Part shown: positions 11,222 to 21,382 of the stretch, in pieces
How positions within the stretch are numbered: position 1 is the stretch's first letter
Layout of the letters: every line of letters starts with the position of its first letter
Source: Eutreptiella sp. 'Long Island Sound 2002'
Taxonomy: Eukaryota; Euglenozoa; Euglenophyceae; Eutreptiales; Eutreptiaceae
Assembly: GCA_964036045.1 (NCBI GenBank)
Contig: OZ038395.1
Coordinates: 10,570,288 to 10,634,287 of the forward strand
Direction: 5' to 3'
Length of the DNA: 64,000 nucleotides
The notes under the pieces: generated by a model
The model's database searches: none
Told to the model about the DNA's origin: nothing
The model's input: the letters and a program-made list of their open reading frames with translations, nothing else
Position numbers and translations under genes: made by a program

Positions 11222-13490
11222 GTTTGGCTTTGTTTGGCGTTTTTTCGCACCAGAATCCTAACGAGTCTCAAAAAGTGAAAAAGCGCCAAAAAACTGAAGA
11301 GTTATTCAACTTCCAACTTTGTTTGGCGTTTTTTCGCCCCAGAATCCTAACGAGTCTCAAAAACGAAAAAGCGCGAAAAAACTGAAGAGTTTTTCAACTT
11401 CCAACTTTGTTTGGCGTTTTTTTGCCCTAGAATCCTAACGAGTCTCAAAAAACCGAAAAAGCGTGAAAAACTGAAGAGTTTTTCAACTTCCAACTTTGTT
11501 TGGCGTTTTTTCGCACCAGAATCCTAACGAGTCTCGAAAATCGAAAAAGCGCGAAAAAACTGAAGAGTTTTTCAACTTCCAACTTTGTTTGGCGTTTTTT
11601 CGCCCCAGAATCCTACCGAGTCTCGAAAATCGAAAAAGCGCCAAAAAACTGAAGAGTTTTTCAACTTCCAACTTTGTTTGGCGTTTTTTCGCACCAGAAT
11701 CCTAACGAGTCTCGAAAATCGAAAAAGCGCCAAAAAACTAAAGAGTTTTTCAACTTCCAACTTTGTTTGGCGTTTTTTCGCACCATAATCCTAACGAGTC
11801 TCGAAAAATGAAAAAGCGCGAAAAAACTGAAGAGTTATTCAACTTCCAACTTTGTTTGGCGTTTTTTCGCCCCAGAATCCTAACGAGTCTCGAAAATCGA
11901 AAAAGCGCCAAAAAAACTGAAGAGTTTTTCAACTTCCAACTTTGTTTGGCGTTTTTTCGCCCCAGAATCCTAACGAGTCTCAAAAAGTGAAAAAGCGCCA
12001 AAAAACTGAAGAGTTATTCAACTTCCAACTTTGTTTGGCGTTTTTTCGCCCCAGAATCCTAACGAGTCTCGAAAATCGAAAAAGCGCGAAAAAACTGAAG
12101 AGTTTTTCAACTTCCAACTTTGTTTGGCGTTTTTTCGCACCAGAATCCTAACGAGTCTCGAAAATCGAAAAAGCGCCAAAAAAACTGAAGAGTTTTTCAA
12201 CTTCCAACTTTGTTTGGCGTTTTTTCGCCCCAGAATCCTAACGAGTCTCAAAAAGTGAAAAAGCGCCAAAAAACTGAAGAGTTATTCAACTTCCAACTTT
12301 GTTTGGCGTTTTTTCGCACCAGAATCCTAACGAGTCTCGAAAATCGAAAAAGCGCCAAAAAACTGAAGAGTTTTTCAACTTCCAACTTTGTTTGGCGTTT
12401 TTTCGCACCATAATCCTAACGAGTCTCGAAAATCGAAAAAGCGCGAAAAAACTGAAGAGTTTTTCAACTTCCAACTTTGTTTGGCGTTTTTTCGCCCCAG
12501 AATCCTAACGAGTCTCGAAAATCGAAAAAGCGCCAAAAAAACTGAAGAGTTTTTCAACTTCCAACTTTGTTTGGCGTTTTTTCGCCCCAGAATCCTAACG
12601 AGTCTCAAAAAGTGAAAAAGCGCCAAAAAACTGAAGAGTTATTCAACTTCCAACTTTGTTTGGCGTTTTTTCGCACCAGAATCCTAACGAGTCTCGAAAA
12701 TCGAAAAAGCGCCAAAAAACTGAAGAGTTTTTCAACTTCCAACTTTGTTTGGCGTTTTTTCGCACCATAATCCTAACGAGTCTCGAAAATCGAAAAAGCG
12801 CGAAAAAACTGAAGAGTTTTTCAACTTCCAACTTTGTTTGGCGTTTTTTCGCCCCAGAATCCTAACGAGTCTCGAAAATCGAAAAAGCGCCAAAAAAACT
12901 GAAGAGTTTTTCAACTTCCAACTTTGTTTGGCGTTTTTTCGCCCCAGAATCCTAACGAGTCTCAAAAAGTGAAAAAGCGCCAAAAAACTGAAGAGTTTTT
13001 CAACTTCCAACTTTGTTTGGCGTTTTTTCGCCCTAGAATCCTAACGAGTCTCAAAAACGAAAAAGCGCGAAAAAACTGAAGAGTTTTTCAACTTCCAACT
13101 TTGTTTGGCGTTTTTTCGCCCCAGAATCCTAACGAGTCTCGAAAATCGAAAAAGCATGAAAAAAACTGAAGAGTTATTCAACTTCCAACTTTGTTTGGCG
13201 TTTTTTCGCCCCAGAATCCTAACGAGTCTCGAAAATCGAAAAAGCGCGAAAAAACTAAAGAGTTTTTCAACTTCCAACTTTGTTTGGCGTTTTTTCGCAC
13301 CAGAATCCTAACGAGTCTCGAAAATCGAAAAAGCGCCAAAAAACTGTAGAGTTTTTCAACTTCCAACTTTGTTTGGCGTTTTTTCGCCCTAGAATCCTAA
13401 CGAGTCTCAAAAAGTGAAAAAGCGCCAAAAAACTGAAGAGTTATTCAACTTCCAACTTTGTTTGGCGTTTTTTCGCCCCAGAATCCTAGT
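11222..13490. repeat. 89-bp minisatellite, about 26 units, with higher-order structure
   Basis: The block containing TTTGGCGTTTTTTCGC recurs about every 89 bp (26 occurrences counted). Each unit also has CCAGAATCCTAACGAGTCTC and a potential hairpin AAAAACT-GAAG-AGTTTTT; some units carry AGTTATT, which breaks that stem. Variants alternate (CGCACC or CGCCCC; TCGAAAATCG or TCAAAAAGTG), and a four-unit block of 357 bp at 12210-12566 is repeated almost exactly at 12567-12923. All frames here are repeat translations, not genes. The array ends about 120 bp before the DUF3431-type start codon. Confidence 0.95.
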
Positions 13491-13611
13491 ACTAGTGGTA
13501 GTGACGATGGTGATGTGCCAATTGCCCGAAAGCGTCAAGCTCCCTCGAACGGGTCTCACGATGTTTGCCGCCATACAAGCGGTTGCCACTTGCATCCCGT
13601 CGCTTAGATAT

Positions 13612-14855
13612 ATGTGCATACATGTGCATATATGGATTTTGCTTGGTCATTTCATTTTGGCACTAATCCCTTGTGCCCTTGCTCAAAATGAAAGTTGGTG
13701 GCATGAAGTGGAGCCCGTGCAATGGCCAACCTCCAAGGTTATCGTTCCAGCTATGAACCTAAAGGTTTACAAACACGTTGGATTGCAACGACCACGGTGG
13801 GCATTGGAGCATAATTTGTCGGTGTATGTATATCAGAATGCGAAGAGGGGCCATCCGTATCATGTTCCAAAATCCCCGCTCGGGGAGGAGAATGCGCCAT
13901 ACTTGCAATTTATCATTCAGCATTACAGCAATCTCCCGGAATACACCATCTTCGTTCATCAAGATGCTTCTTGCCACAATCCCGCTTGGTTACAATGGAT
14001 TGATTGTCTTCAACCGAATGTGAGTTTCGTGTCTTTATCTCCGTCCTTTGTCATCCAGCGACATAGTGAAGGAGGCATCGGCTACAAGCAATTTTGGAAG
14101 ATATTCACCGGCAAGGTAAACGCATATTTTCGTTGGCTTCTTATGCATGTTTTCGACGTCGTTTACCTAAACCTAAACCCTTGTTCATTTACTTTAGGAA
14201 TGGAACGGCACGCAAAACGAGCGTGCTCATAGCTTTTATTGTTGTGAGCATTGGGTGATCCACCGCAGCCTCATCCAACGAGTTCCTCGAGAACTATATG
14301 TGAGAGCATTTGAGGTGTGATTGAGTAGGGTGCTAGGTGTCGGCACATATTCGTCGAGGCCAACCAATCGGGCGGTGCCATGTTAGAAATTCACCCGACT
14401 TGTATGGCATGATGTTGTTGAATCTACGACATTGGGCACCGTTGTTTTGCAACATTTGGCACGGGAGTGCTACGTGCAAATCAAGGAAGGTGGTACCATA
14501 CGATTGCGCCGCGGCGCCAGGTCTACGGCCCTCGTGTGTTCCGCATCTCATTGTCACCGGTATTTCCCTAAATCGGTGTATCAGGAAAAGTACCACGAAC
14601 TAGTGAAGGCAATATCCTAAAAACCCGAAACCATGCTTGTCAACCCGCTTTGTTTCTACCTTTGTTTGTATGTGTTGCCGTACATGGCATTGTGGACATT
14701 GACAATACGGAGGTGTTCAGATGGTGCAACGCTGTTCAAATGCTTTGCACCACAATGGGGAGAGAGTTATGGCAAGCATTTGAGGGAGGCAATAAAATGG
14801 TCCCGTGCACTTTTGCCCATTAGATTACAAAACTACTACTACTACTACTACTACG

Positions 14856-14915
<60 letters not shown>

Positions 14916-15893
14916 GCACACGGGATAGCTGAATGTCAGCTCGTGTGGGTTGCGGGTGTCACACTATGTTCGTGGTTGTCGTCAAAAGGACAACTACTCC
15001 ACCGAAAGTTAAAACCACTTAGAAGTGGGTCTTTCAAAGTGTTCAATGAGTTAAAAGCGGAACTTTGTTCACCACCATATACAATTCCTCGTGGCAAGGT
15101 CTTTTCAATGTGTGCACCAGCCCGTCTTGGCCCAAACCGTCTTGGATAATTGTCTCAAACCCGTCAATGCGTCAACAAAGGCTCGTATTACCACAGGGAC
15201 AAATCACAAAGCAAACATGCAATGCAAAAGAGGCCTAGTGGCCTCACTCACTGGAAACCCACACGACCGTAAATTAGTTCGTGTGGGTGTGGGCAAAAGC
15301 GGATTGAGGGTATGGCTCACTCTTTGTTTTGTTGACACTTTACGTGCAATCCATTTTTCTATTCCCTACGTATATTGCCGATTTCTCCTCATCATGTCAC
15401 CTCTGAAAAATGCGCAAGTAAGTCCGTCGTGGATGACGACGGGTTTTGGCGGCCTCTTTTGTGAAGAAGGCGCCTTGGTTGTTCCGCATGTTCAATCTAA
15501 CTATTTCTTGTGCAAAATTTTGTGCGTCAAGGCAACCCATCAATTTTGTCACCTGGAAACGCCGTTGAGCGATTCTTCATCGTGTCCTTGTGGCAGGCTG
15601 TCATCCACAACCGCATTGCGGGATACGTGTTTGAGTATAACTTTCACATTCTCATGGGCCAACACGTGGATATGAAACCTTTCAATCCTTGCAAGAATTT
15701 CCGGTGCCACGATCCAGAGTGCAGTAGGTATCTCGTGGGCACCTATTACACGGAATGGGCTCATGATCGCCTCAAGCCCCACACAAGAGGCCAATGGTAT
15801 GCTTTTTGTTTCACGATATTGCCTCAAGAGGGGTGCATCCCGGGCTCGCGTGGTCGGGTGTGGTGTGAGGTGGGTAGGGTTGCATCAAACTGA
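13612..15893 (+). CDS. DUF3431-family protein with signal peptide, probably three exons
   Basis: Probable exons are 13612-14115, 14198-14299 and 15570-15893 (about 309 aa). The ATG at 13612 is chosen because it opens a hydrophobic signal or anchor segment (WILLGHFILALIPCALA) with a plausible cleavage site before QNESWW. Family-like motifs follow: NLSVYVYQN, then NAPYLQFIIQHYSNLPEYTI and FVHQD, the core DUF3431 signature. Intron 1 (82 bp, 14116-14197) has GTAAAC...TTTAG ends and keeps frame, joining to FYCCEHWVIHRSLIQRVPREL, which resembles the family's C-terminal block. If exon 2 simply runs on, it stops at 14318-14320 (208 aa). A GTGAGA donor at 14300 and the downstream frame with NRIAGYVFEYNFHILMGQ, like the family's final motif, argue for a third exon. 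The function of DUF3431 is unknown; secretory-pathway location is inferred. The last exon's 3' end is uncertain. Confidence 0.6.
14832..14915 (+). repeat. (CTA)n trinucleotide microsatellite
   Basis: About 28 CTA/TAC units with a single interruption (ACGAC near 14853). In the three-exon model of the DUF3431-type gene it lies within the second intron. Frames through it are poly-Thr or poly-Tyr artefacts. Confidence 0.95.
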
Positions 15894-18800
15894 AGGTCGC
15901 CAATCACCTCCGAATGCAACGTCTCCCACTTGAGTTCGCCTCTACCGGTTATGCTTTTGAACACCGCGACCAATTCCGGCCGGGTTTGCAATTCTTGTGA
16001 TGCATCAGATTTGACGTTTGCATTTGAACCATCCGTGACACAAGGAGGTCATGGGGAAGTCGCAAGAAATGGAGTGTCCGAGAAGAGTGCCGAAGCGCTT
16101 GTGTTTGTCGTACCTTGATGTTCCACCCCACCCCACCCACTCTCCGCGGGTATTGATCAATTCAGCCAAGATGTGTGCCGCAGCACAAATAGTACCTCAA
16201 AACAATGATTTCCAAACTTGTTGAGCACAATCTCGCCATTGCCGTTGTGCCGGGGTCGACAAGACCGGTTTCCGTTGCAATGCCGATCCGCAAGCAAACT
16301 CCAACTGCCAATCGTGTCCATTAGGGTCACCGACTACCGTTGTTTCAGGTTCAAGAAGTTGGGAGTGTCTCGGAGCCTGTGGGTCACTCGGGTGAAGCAT
16401 GAGTGCAATCGCCCTATCAATGCTGGGGGCTTCTGTTGGACGCAGTACCCTCCGAAGAAGGTGTTGAGAAAATCTGAAGATGGCGTAGCGGATGCCGAGC
16501 AAAGTGTAGCCCCGGACATTGCAACGAAGGACGTGCCAAATGATGATGTTGAAGCCAAGGGTGGTGCTGAATAGCTGAGCGATGTATCTGCGAATCCCAT
16601 GGACCCACGAGAAGCATGTGAAATATATTTTTGGGGGCGGGGCTTCGGGGAAGATGTGAGACTAGTCTTTGTTAACCCGAAAACTGGAACCGACATTTCA
16701 CTAATGGTTTTGGGGCCAGGCCATTGCTTAGTGGTAAAAAAACCCCCCGAGGGTGGTATGGGTGGGTGGGTCAGAGACCCCCCCAAAAGTTTGTGTACCC
16801 AATTTCAGCCTCCAATTTCGGGCCCCTCTGGTAGATTTCATTTTTTATCCAGGTGAAAGGTTTTCTGATGTGGGTGGGTGGGTGGGTGGGTGGGGTTTGG
16901 CAGGACCCCAAACGACAGCCCCCCCCCCCCCCCACGGTCCTTAGGCCGTGGCCATTGACCACAAGCCGTGGCCACTTGCCACAACACTGAAATTTCGAAA
17001 GCCACTTGGGGCCATTTTCTCGCAGCCCCCTTTGGGCAGCAAGGGGCGCAAGCATGGCGTGGGGTGTGTTCCCGAGTGTGACCAATTGTCGATGGATGGC
17101 ACGTGCTCGATCAAACGGAACGTGCGTATCGGCGGTGGTCTGCGATGTCTGCGAAAAAGATGCTGTTTTCCTCCATGGGACGCCCGTCAACGAACCTGGG
17201 CTGTGGTCTCATGCTGCCCTCCAAGTGAACGCGAGGAGGTGCATGCCCCATAGGCCGAATCTGCAGATTGTAATGGAAGCCTGGGCTGGAGGCACCGTGG
17301 CCAAAACCGATGTGCGACGCCGCTGCACAATTTGTGTCAGATTTGACGAATGCAGCTCAGCTCTCGGCGTCAACAGGAGGCCATCGTGGCGGGTGGGATG
17401 GAGCCGCGTTTGAACCGACATACGCACCACCAACCTTAGCATGGGGGGCAGGGGCATTTTGAAGGCCATCCCCACGGAGATTTTGTTGCAACCTCGGTGT
17501 CTGTGGGCTCGGCATCCAGATGTGTGGATCATTCCCTCACTAACCCAGGCAACCATTGCCCAGCCCTGACCTCTTGACCGCGCTTGATGTTGCCCTTCTG
17601 TCCAAAGCTCTGACCAAATGGCATGCGGTGCGCACGCGATGTCTCGGGTGAAACGTGCATGCGCGCCCATCAAGGCCAAGGGGTTCTTGCGTGCCCCTTT
17701 GGTGGTTCTGTGCAGCCCCTGATTACGCACAGGGGTTTCTCCGATTCCTGTGTTTCAGAACGCTGCGTCCTGACCGTGCGTACGAAGCTGATGCGTATTC
17801 GCAGGCACGAAGCTTGAGGGACTTTTGGCCCAGAGCAGCAAATTCAAGCTTTTTGGTCCACGTTTTGCTGCGATTATTTGTGATTTTGCAGTGTGTTGCA
17901 TCGTGCGAATCTGGCAATAGATTTTTGAGGATCGTAGGGTCGAATTGCAAACTGCGAATTGTTGGGGTTGTTTGCAAGGGGCACCGACAGCCGCCCAAAA
18001 ACAGCCCCAGTGATTTTGCCTCTGAGTCTCAGTAATGTCCCGTGCGTGTGGCTGAATTTCGCATCGATCCAAGTGGGACCAGTTTTGCCACGGATGTGAT
18101 AGTGCACCCTCGGAAGTTGCTGCTGTCTGTCACGATGGACTGATCTGGATAAAAGTCGCACCCACAGTCAATTGCAAACCGTGTGGCTATAGCAGGGGGA
18201 CAATTGGGCTGTCGAGGGGGTCCCCTGCTGGATTTGCATGAGAACGTACTTTCTTTGTTGACCCAACACCTGAACCCAGCCCATAACCTCATTGGCCACC
18301 TCCTTGGCCAAACCAAGGCATGTTTGCAGTTGTTGTCTGAATAAGCAAATTCCGTGCGGGGCCCTGTCCGTTGCCCATTTCTGTGTGTGGTGGGGGTTGT
18401 CCAGCTGTGCACATGAATACTTCGGTGTGTGTCGTGTACGTAGTTGCAGGTTTTATGGAGTACGTTGCCCGTTTGCAGTGTTCTGTTGAGTGCCGCTGGA
18501 GGAATTTGGCCCTGGGAGCGCTTTCCATGCCGCCAGAAGTAGAGCATCGCAAAGAAAAGTAAAACATTGTTTTGTTATGAAGGGGAGCAAGATGTAGGCC
18601 ACCACCATCCCCCCTCCCCCCCTGAACCACCCCCCGCACTACGCGACGGTTGAGATAGCTGCACGACGGACACAATAGCGTTGTCAAAACGTTGCTGAAA
18701 AATTTTGGCATGATTGAATTTTTTTTCGGGAGATTTTGGTTTCGATCACAAAGGTTTTCTGAAACCAAAGTTATGCAGATAACTTTAGTTTTGTGGTGCA

Positions 18801-19020
18801 GTGGTGCAGTGGCTTTCTTGATTGATTTCGGAGGTGGGTCAAGGGTCACGGGTCAATTGTGCTGTGCCGTCCAGATCAGAGCGGGGGGAGGGGGGTCAGA
18901 CGAAACATGCAAAACCTGGCAGTAAGTACATCAATACAATTGCCCGCGTCGGCTTGTTTCCAAATCTGCACACACCTGCAATGATTTGAGCATGCTTGGG
19001 CAAACACGGGGTACAATACG
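15894..19020. other. No convincing gene
   Basis: Many short overlapping frames on both strands. The frame at 16218-16574 (plus) ends in an acidic tail, and 18289-18849 (minus) is open for 186 codons, but neither shows a recognisable domain. G/C homopolymers occur near 16745, 16920 and 18600. A sequence resembling a Pol III A box (TTGCTTAGTGG, about 16726) has no B box after it. Confidence 0.4.
16871..16895 (+). repeat. (GGGT)n microsatellite
   Basis: Six TGGG units in a row, followed about 25 bp later by a C run. The G-rich strand could form a four-stranded structure; that is an inference from composition. Confidence 0.85.
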
Positions 19021-19028
19021 GTGGGCAC
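19021..19028. repeat. Left target-site duplication of the hAT-like element
   Basis: GTGGGCAC directly before the left terminal repeat; identical to 20145-20152. Confidence 0.85.
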
Positions 19029-19460
19029 CAGGGGTGGATATAATAGTGACGACATTACCGGGGTGGGGGTGGGGGGGGGGGGGGCGTTGAGCCGGGAGGC
19101 AGTGATGACGGAATGACGATTACGATTTGCACCTTTTTCGCTTTACAGGTATGTGTGTTCGCAGAGTTGGATGAATCTGCAGCTGCGCTACCACCTGGGT
19201 TTTGCACCCCTTTCCTTGCTGTGTCATCACAGATTGTACCCCACAGTCCCTTGCGCTTTTTCTCCCTTTCCCAGGACATCAAATGCAATTTTGTACCTCC
19301 TTGCTGCTTGCAGAAATACCATGGTTTTTCTCCCTTGTTGCGTTCCTGCTACCAACACAAATGTGGTTGTGAAAACTGTAAACAGTGACAGGGTGCTTTT
19401 TTTCCATTTTCGCTTTCGGTGCTGCAGGCCTCTTCCACTTTTTATTTTGTTCTCTTTGAA

Positions 19461-19868
19461 ATGGAGGAACAAAAGAGCATCCGCATGCATTTGATTGGAA
19501 AGCAAGATACCCCAGACCCACAGGAATTTCCTGTAGCCTGTGTAGCCTCTGCGTGGGCTGCAGCAAAGTCTGGGGATCGTAGGCGCTTCCAAACACGCAA
19601 GCGCAAGACCCGGAGTGACAAGGGAAAAAAGCGCAAGGTTCTTGTTGTACAAACCTGTGATGACAGCGGGGATGACAATGCCCTGCAGGAATTTTGCATG
19701 GCTGCCAATGCGCCTGCTGCAGATTCATCCAGTAGCTCGTCTGGAGCCTCGTCCAGTGGTGACGTCGTCTCCATCTCAAGTTCCAGCTCAGACAGCTCCA
19801 GCTCAGGCAGTGCAGACACAGATGGTTCCAAACTGCAAGCCATTTTGGCAAAATGTGTCAAGAAATAA
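19461..19868 (+). CDS. Small basic/serine-rich ORF inside the hAT-like element (135 aa)
   Basis: The ATG at 19461 opens a 135-codon frame; the same frame is open 14 codons upstream without another ATG. Residues about 40-60 are strongly basic (RKRKTRSD, GKKRKVLVV) and look like a nuclear-localisation signal. The acidic DDSGDD follows, then a serine-rich stretch of about 40 residues, then AILAKCVKK. I recognise no catalytic domain, and it is too short for a hAT transposase. It may be a captured host exon (the CTTTACAG and GTTCGCAG at 19140-19162 could be splice acceptors), a relic of an element protein, or chance. Its position strictly between the terminal repeats means it moves with the element. 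Confidence 0.4.
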   Translation: MEEQKSIRMHLIGKQDTPDPQEFPVACVASAWAAAKSGDRRRFQTRKRKTRSDKGKKRKVLVVQTCDDSGDDNALQEFCMAANAPAADSSSSSSGASSSGDVVSISSSSSDSSSSGSADTDGSKLQAILAKCVKK

Positions 19869-19944
19869 TTGCACACTGTGGACTGTCTTCATGGGATACA
19901 TACAGCACTGTTCACTGTAGTGTTTTGTGTCAGGGAGGGCAGAT

Positions 19945-20012
19945 CAGTGCAGTAGCACAGTGGTATGATGGTCCTGGGTTCAATTCCAGCTGGACCCAAA
20001 CTGCTGGCGTTT
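19945..20012 (+). mobile_element. tRNA-like (SINE head) segment inside the hAT-like element
   Basis: An A-box-like TAGCACAGTGG is followed about 22 bases later by GGGTTCAATTCC, a B-box-like sequence that here sits in a proper T-arm (CTGG...CCAG pairs). Spacing is shorter than in a full tRNA. The reverse-strand translation gives a GIEPRT-like peptide typical of tRNA-derived SINEs. It is either a SINE inserted in the transposon or part of it. Confidence 0.45.
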
Positions 20013-20144
20013 TTTTTGGCCATCAGACCTGGCGCTTTTTTTTTGTCAAACTGCCGACAAAACTGCCGTTCAGTCACACGGGTGAATCGTAATCGTAATC
20101 GTCATCGGGGGGGGGACCACCCCCCCCCACTATATCCACCCCTG

Positions 20145-20152
20145 GTGGGCAC
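20145..20152. repeat. Right target-site duplication of the hAT-like element
   Basis: GTGGGCAC directly after the right terminal repeat; identical to 19021-19028. Confidence 0.85.
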
Positions 20153-21382
20153 AAGTGGGGGCCAGTCAATTAACAAGGAAGCAAAGCACCAACTCAAAGT
20201 ATATGTGTAGCCGAGTATTCGTCGAAGGAAAGTTGGTGAAAGGAAACGATTTTTGGTTTGAATGGGAACATGAAAGATTCGAACAAACGAATACCGTTTG
20301 CGCAATCATGTCCGATTAATCAAAAACCTAGGAGCACAGGGGTTTTCTCATGATTGGATTTTCCTCCTTCTGATATGACGCACGAGTTCCACACCATGTT
20401 CAGACCCATGAAGTCTGTTCTTCCCCCTGCTCGTTTTGTTTGGGGTTGGCATCGGGATGGGCCTCCATGAGTCCCCATGAGAGATCCCGTTTGCCCACAG
20501 AACTGTCGGCGATGCATTTGAACTTTGCTTGAAGTTTGGGCTCACCACAGTATTTGGATTCACAGTGATGATTGCGGCGAAAAAAGAAGGAGAATTCGGA
20601 GACCAGGTCCAAATTTAGCAACGTTTTACATTGCTCACCATTTTCTCTGTGCTTGCACTGATTATTTAAGGGCGAAATGCAAGTTGAATGCAAGTTGACA
20701 TTTGCTTTTATGTTAAGTGCCTTGGTTGTGCATCACTGCGTGATCTGCACAATGCCATTGCCCTTGAGGAGCTGAAAACCCCATTCACACGATGGACAGC
20801 AAGTCATTCTGGTGCAAATGGTGACACACGAGACCTGTTCATCTCAGGTAGCAAGTTCAGATCCGAGCCTCTCATTCTGTGCTTCTGTTGTGATGTGTTT
20901 TGCGCGACAAATCTAGCGGCCTGAGCCGGCCTGAAGCCTGAAGAGATTGTGAAGCTGAAGCGCTGCGGTTTCAATCGGTTCATGGCACGTTGTTCCCTAA
21001 GGGTATTGTATTGGTCTGCAGAAGTGCGTGGTTCCCATAGGCGATCCCAACAAAGAAAGAGGTATGAAAGGGGCCCGCCAAGTGGGCACGTCCACCTGGG
21101 GGGACGAGGTAAGATGGGGCTTTGTGCGCATTCCTAGCACTCATTGTGGAGGTTGATGGACACTGCCCTACGGCCCCATTGAAACCCAACCCCCCCTCAT
21201 TGGGTCATTTGCAGCAGGCTGTGCTCTCCCCAAGCGTGCTGCCAAACCACCAGCACACTCCCCTTCGCAGCTTCACCCAGTGCCTGTGATGCCAGTCGAA
21301 CATGTCCAAGATTCAAAGTGGTGTGGTCTCGGGATAAGAAATTCCACACGGTGCCAGGGGTTGATGATGGGGCACCTGAGTA
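20153..21382. other. No convincing gene
   Basis: Short frames only. The minus-strand frame around 20400-20660 contains spaced cysteines (QCKHRENGEQCK, HHCESKYCGEP) and could be an exon of a cysteine-rich protein, but it has no family match and no start codon in place. Confidence 0.35.

Larger units (their letters stand above)
19029..20144. mobile_element. hAT-like non-autonomous DNA transposon (1116 bp)
   Basis: The element starts CAGGGGTGGATATA and ends with its exact reverse complement (20131-20144), a 14-bp perfect terminal inverted repeat. The similarity continues as AGTG after a 2-bp indel and reappears in sub-terminal GACGATTACGATT (19115-19127) and its inverse (about 20085-20106). GTGGGCAC flanks both ends as an exact 8-bp target duplication. 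Eight-bp duplications and ends beginning CAGGGGTG are hallmarks of the hAT superfamily. Long G runs lie just inside both ends. There is no hAT transposase, so it would need one in trans. It contains the small ORF at 19461-19868 and a tRNA-like segment near its right end. Confidence 0.8.

Noticed and set aside
14432-14620. Plus-strand frame after the DUF3431 core as a further exon
   Set aside because: It does not resemble the family's C-terminal part, whereas 15570-15700 does; it lies in the proposed intron.
16700-16745. Possible SINE or tRNA (A-box-like TTGCTTAGTGG)
   Set aside because: No B box at a suitable distance and no cloverleaf pairing.
20400-20693. Minus-strand cysteine-containing frame
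   Set aside because: Suggestive cysteine spacing but no ATG, no family and no splice support; left as a note only.
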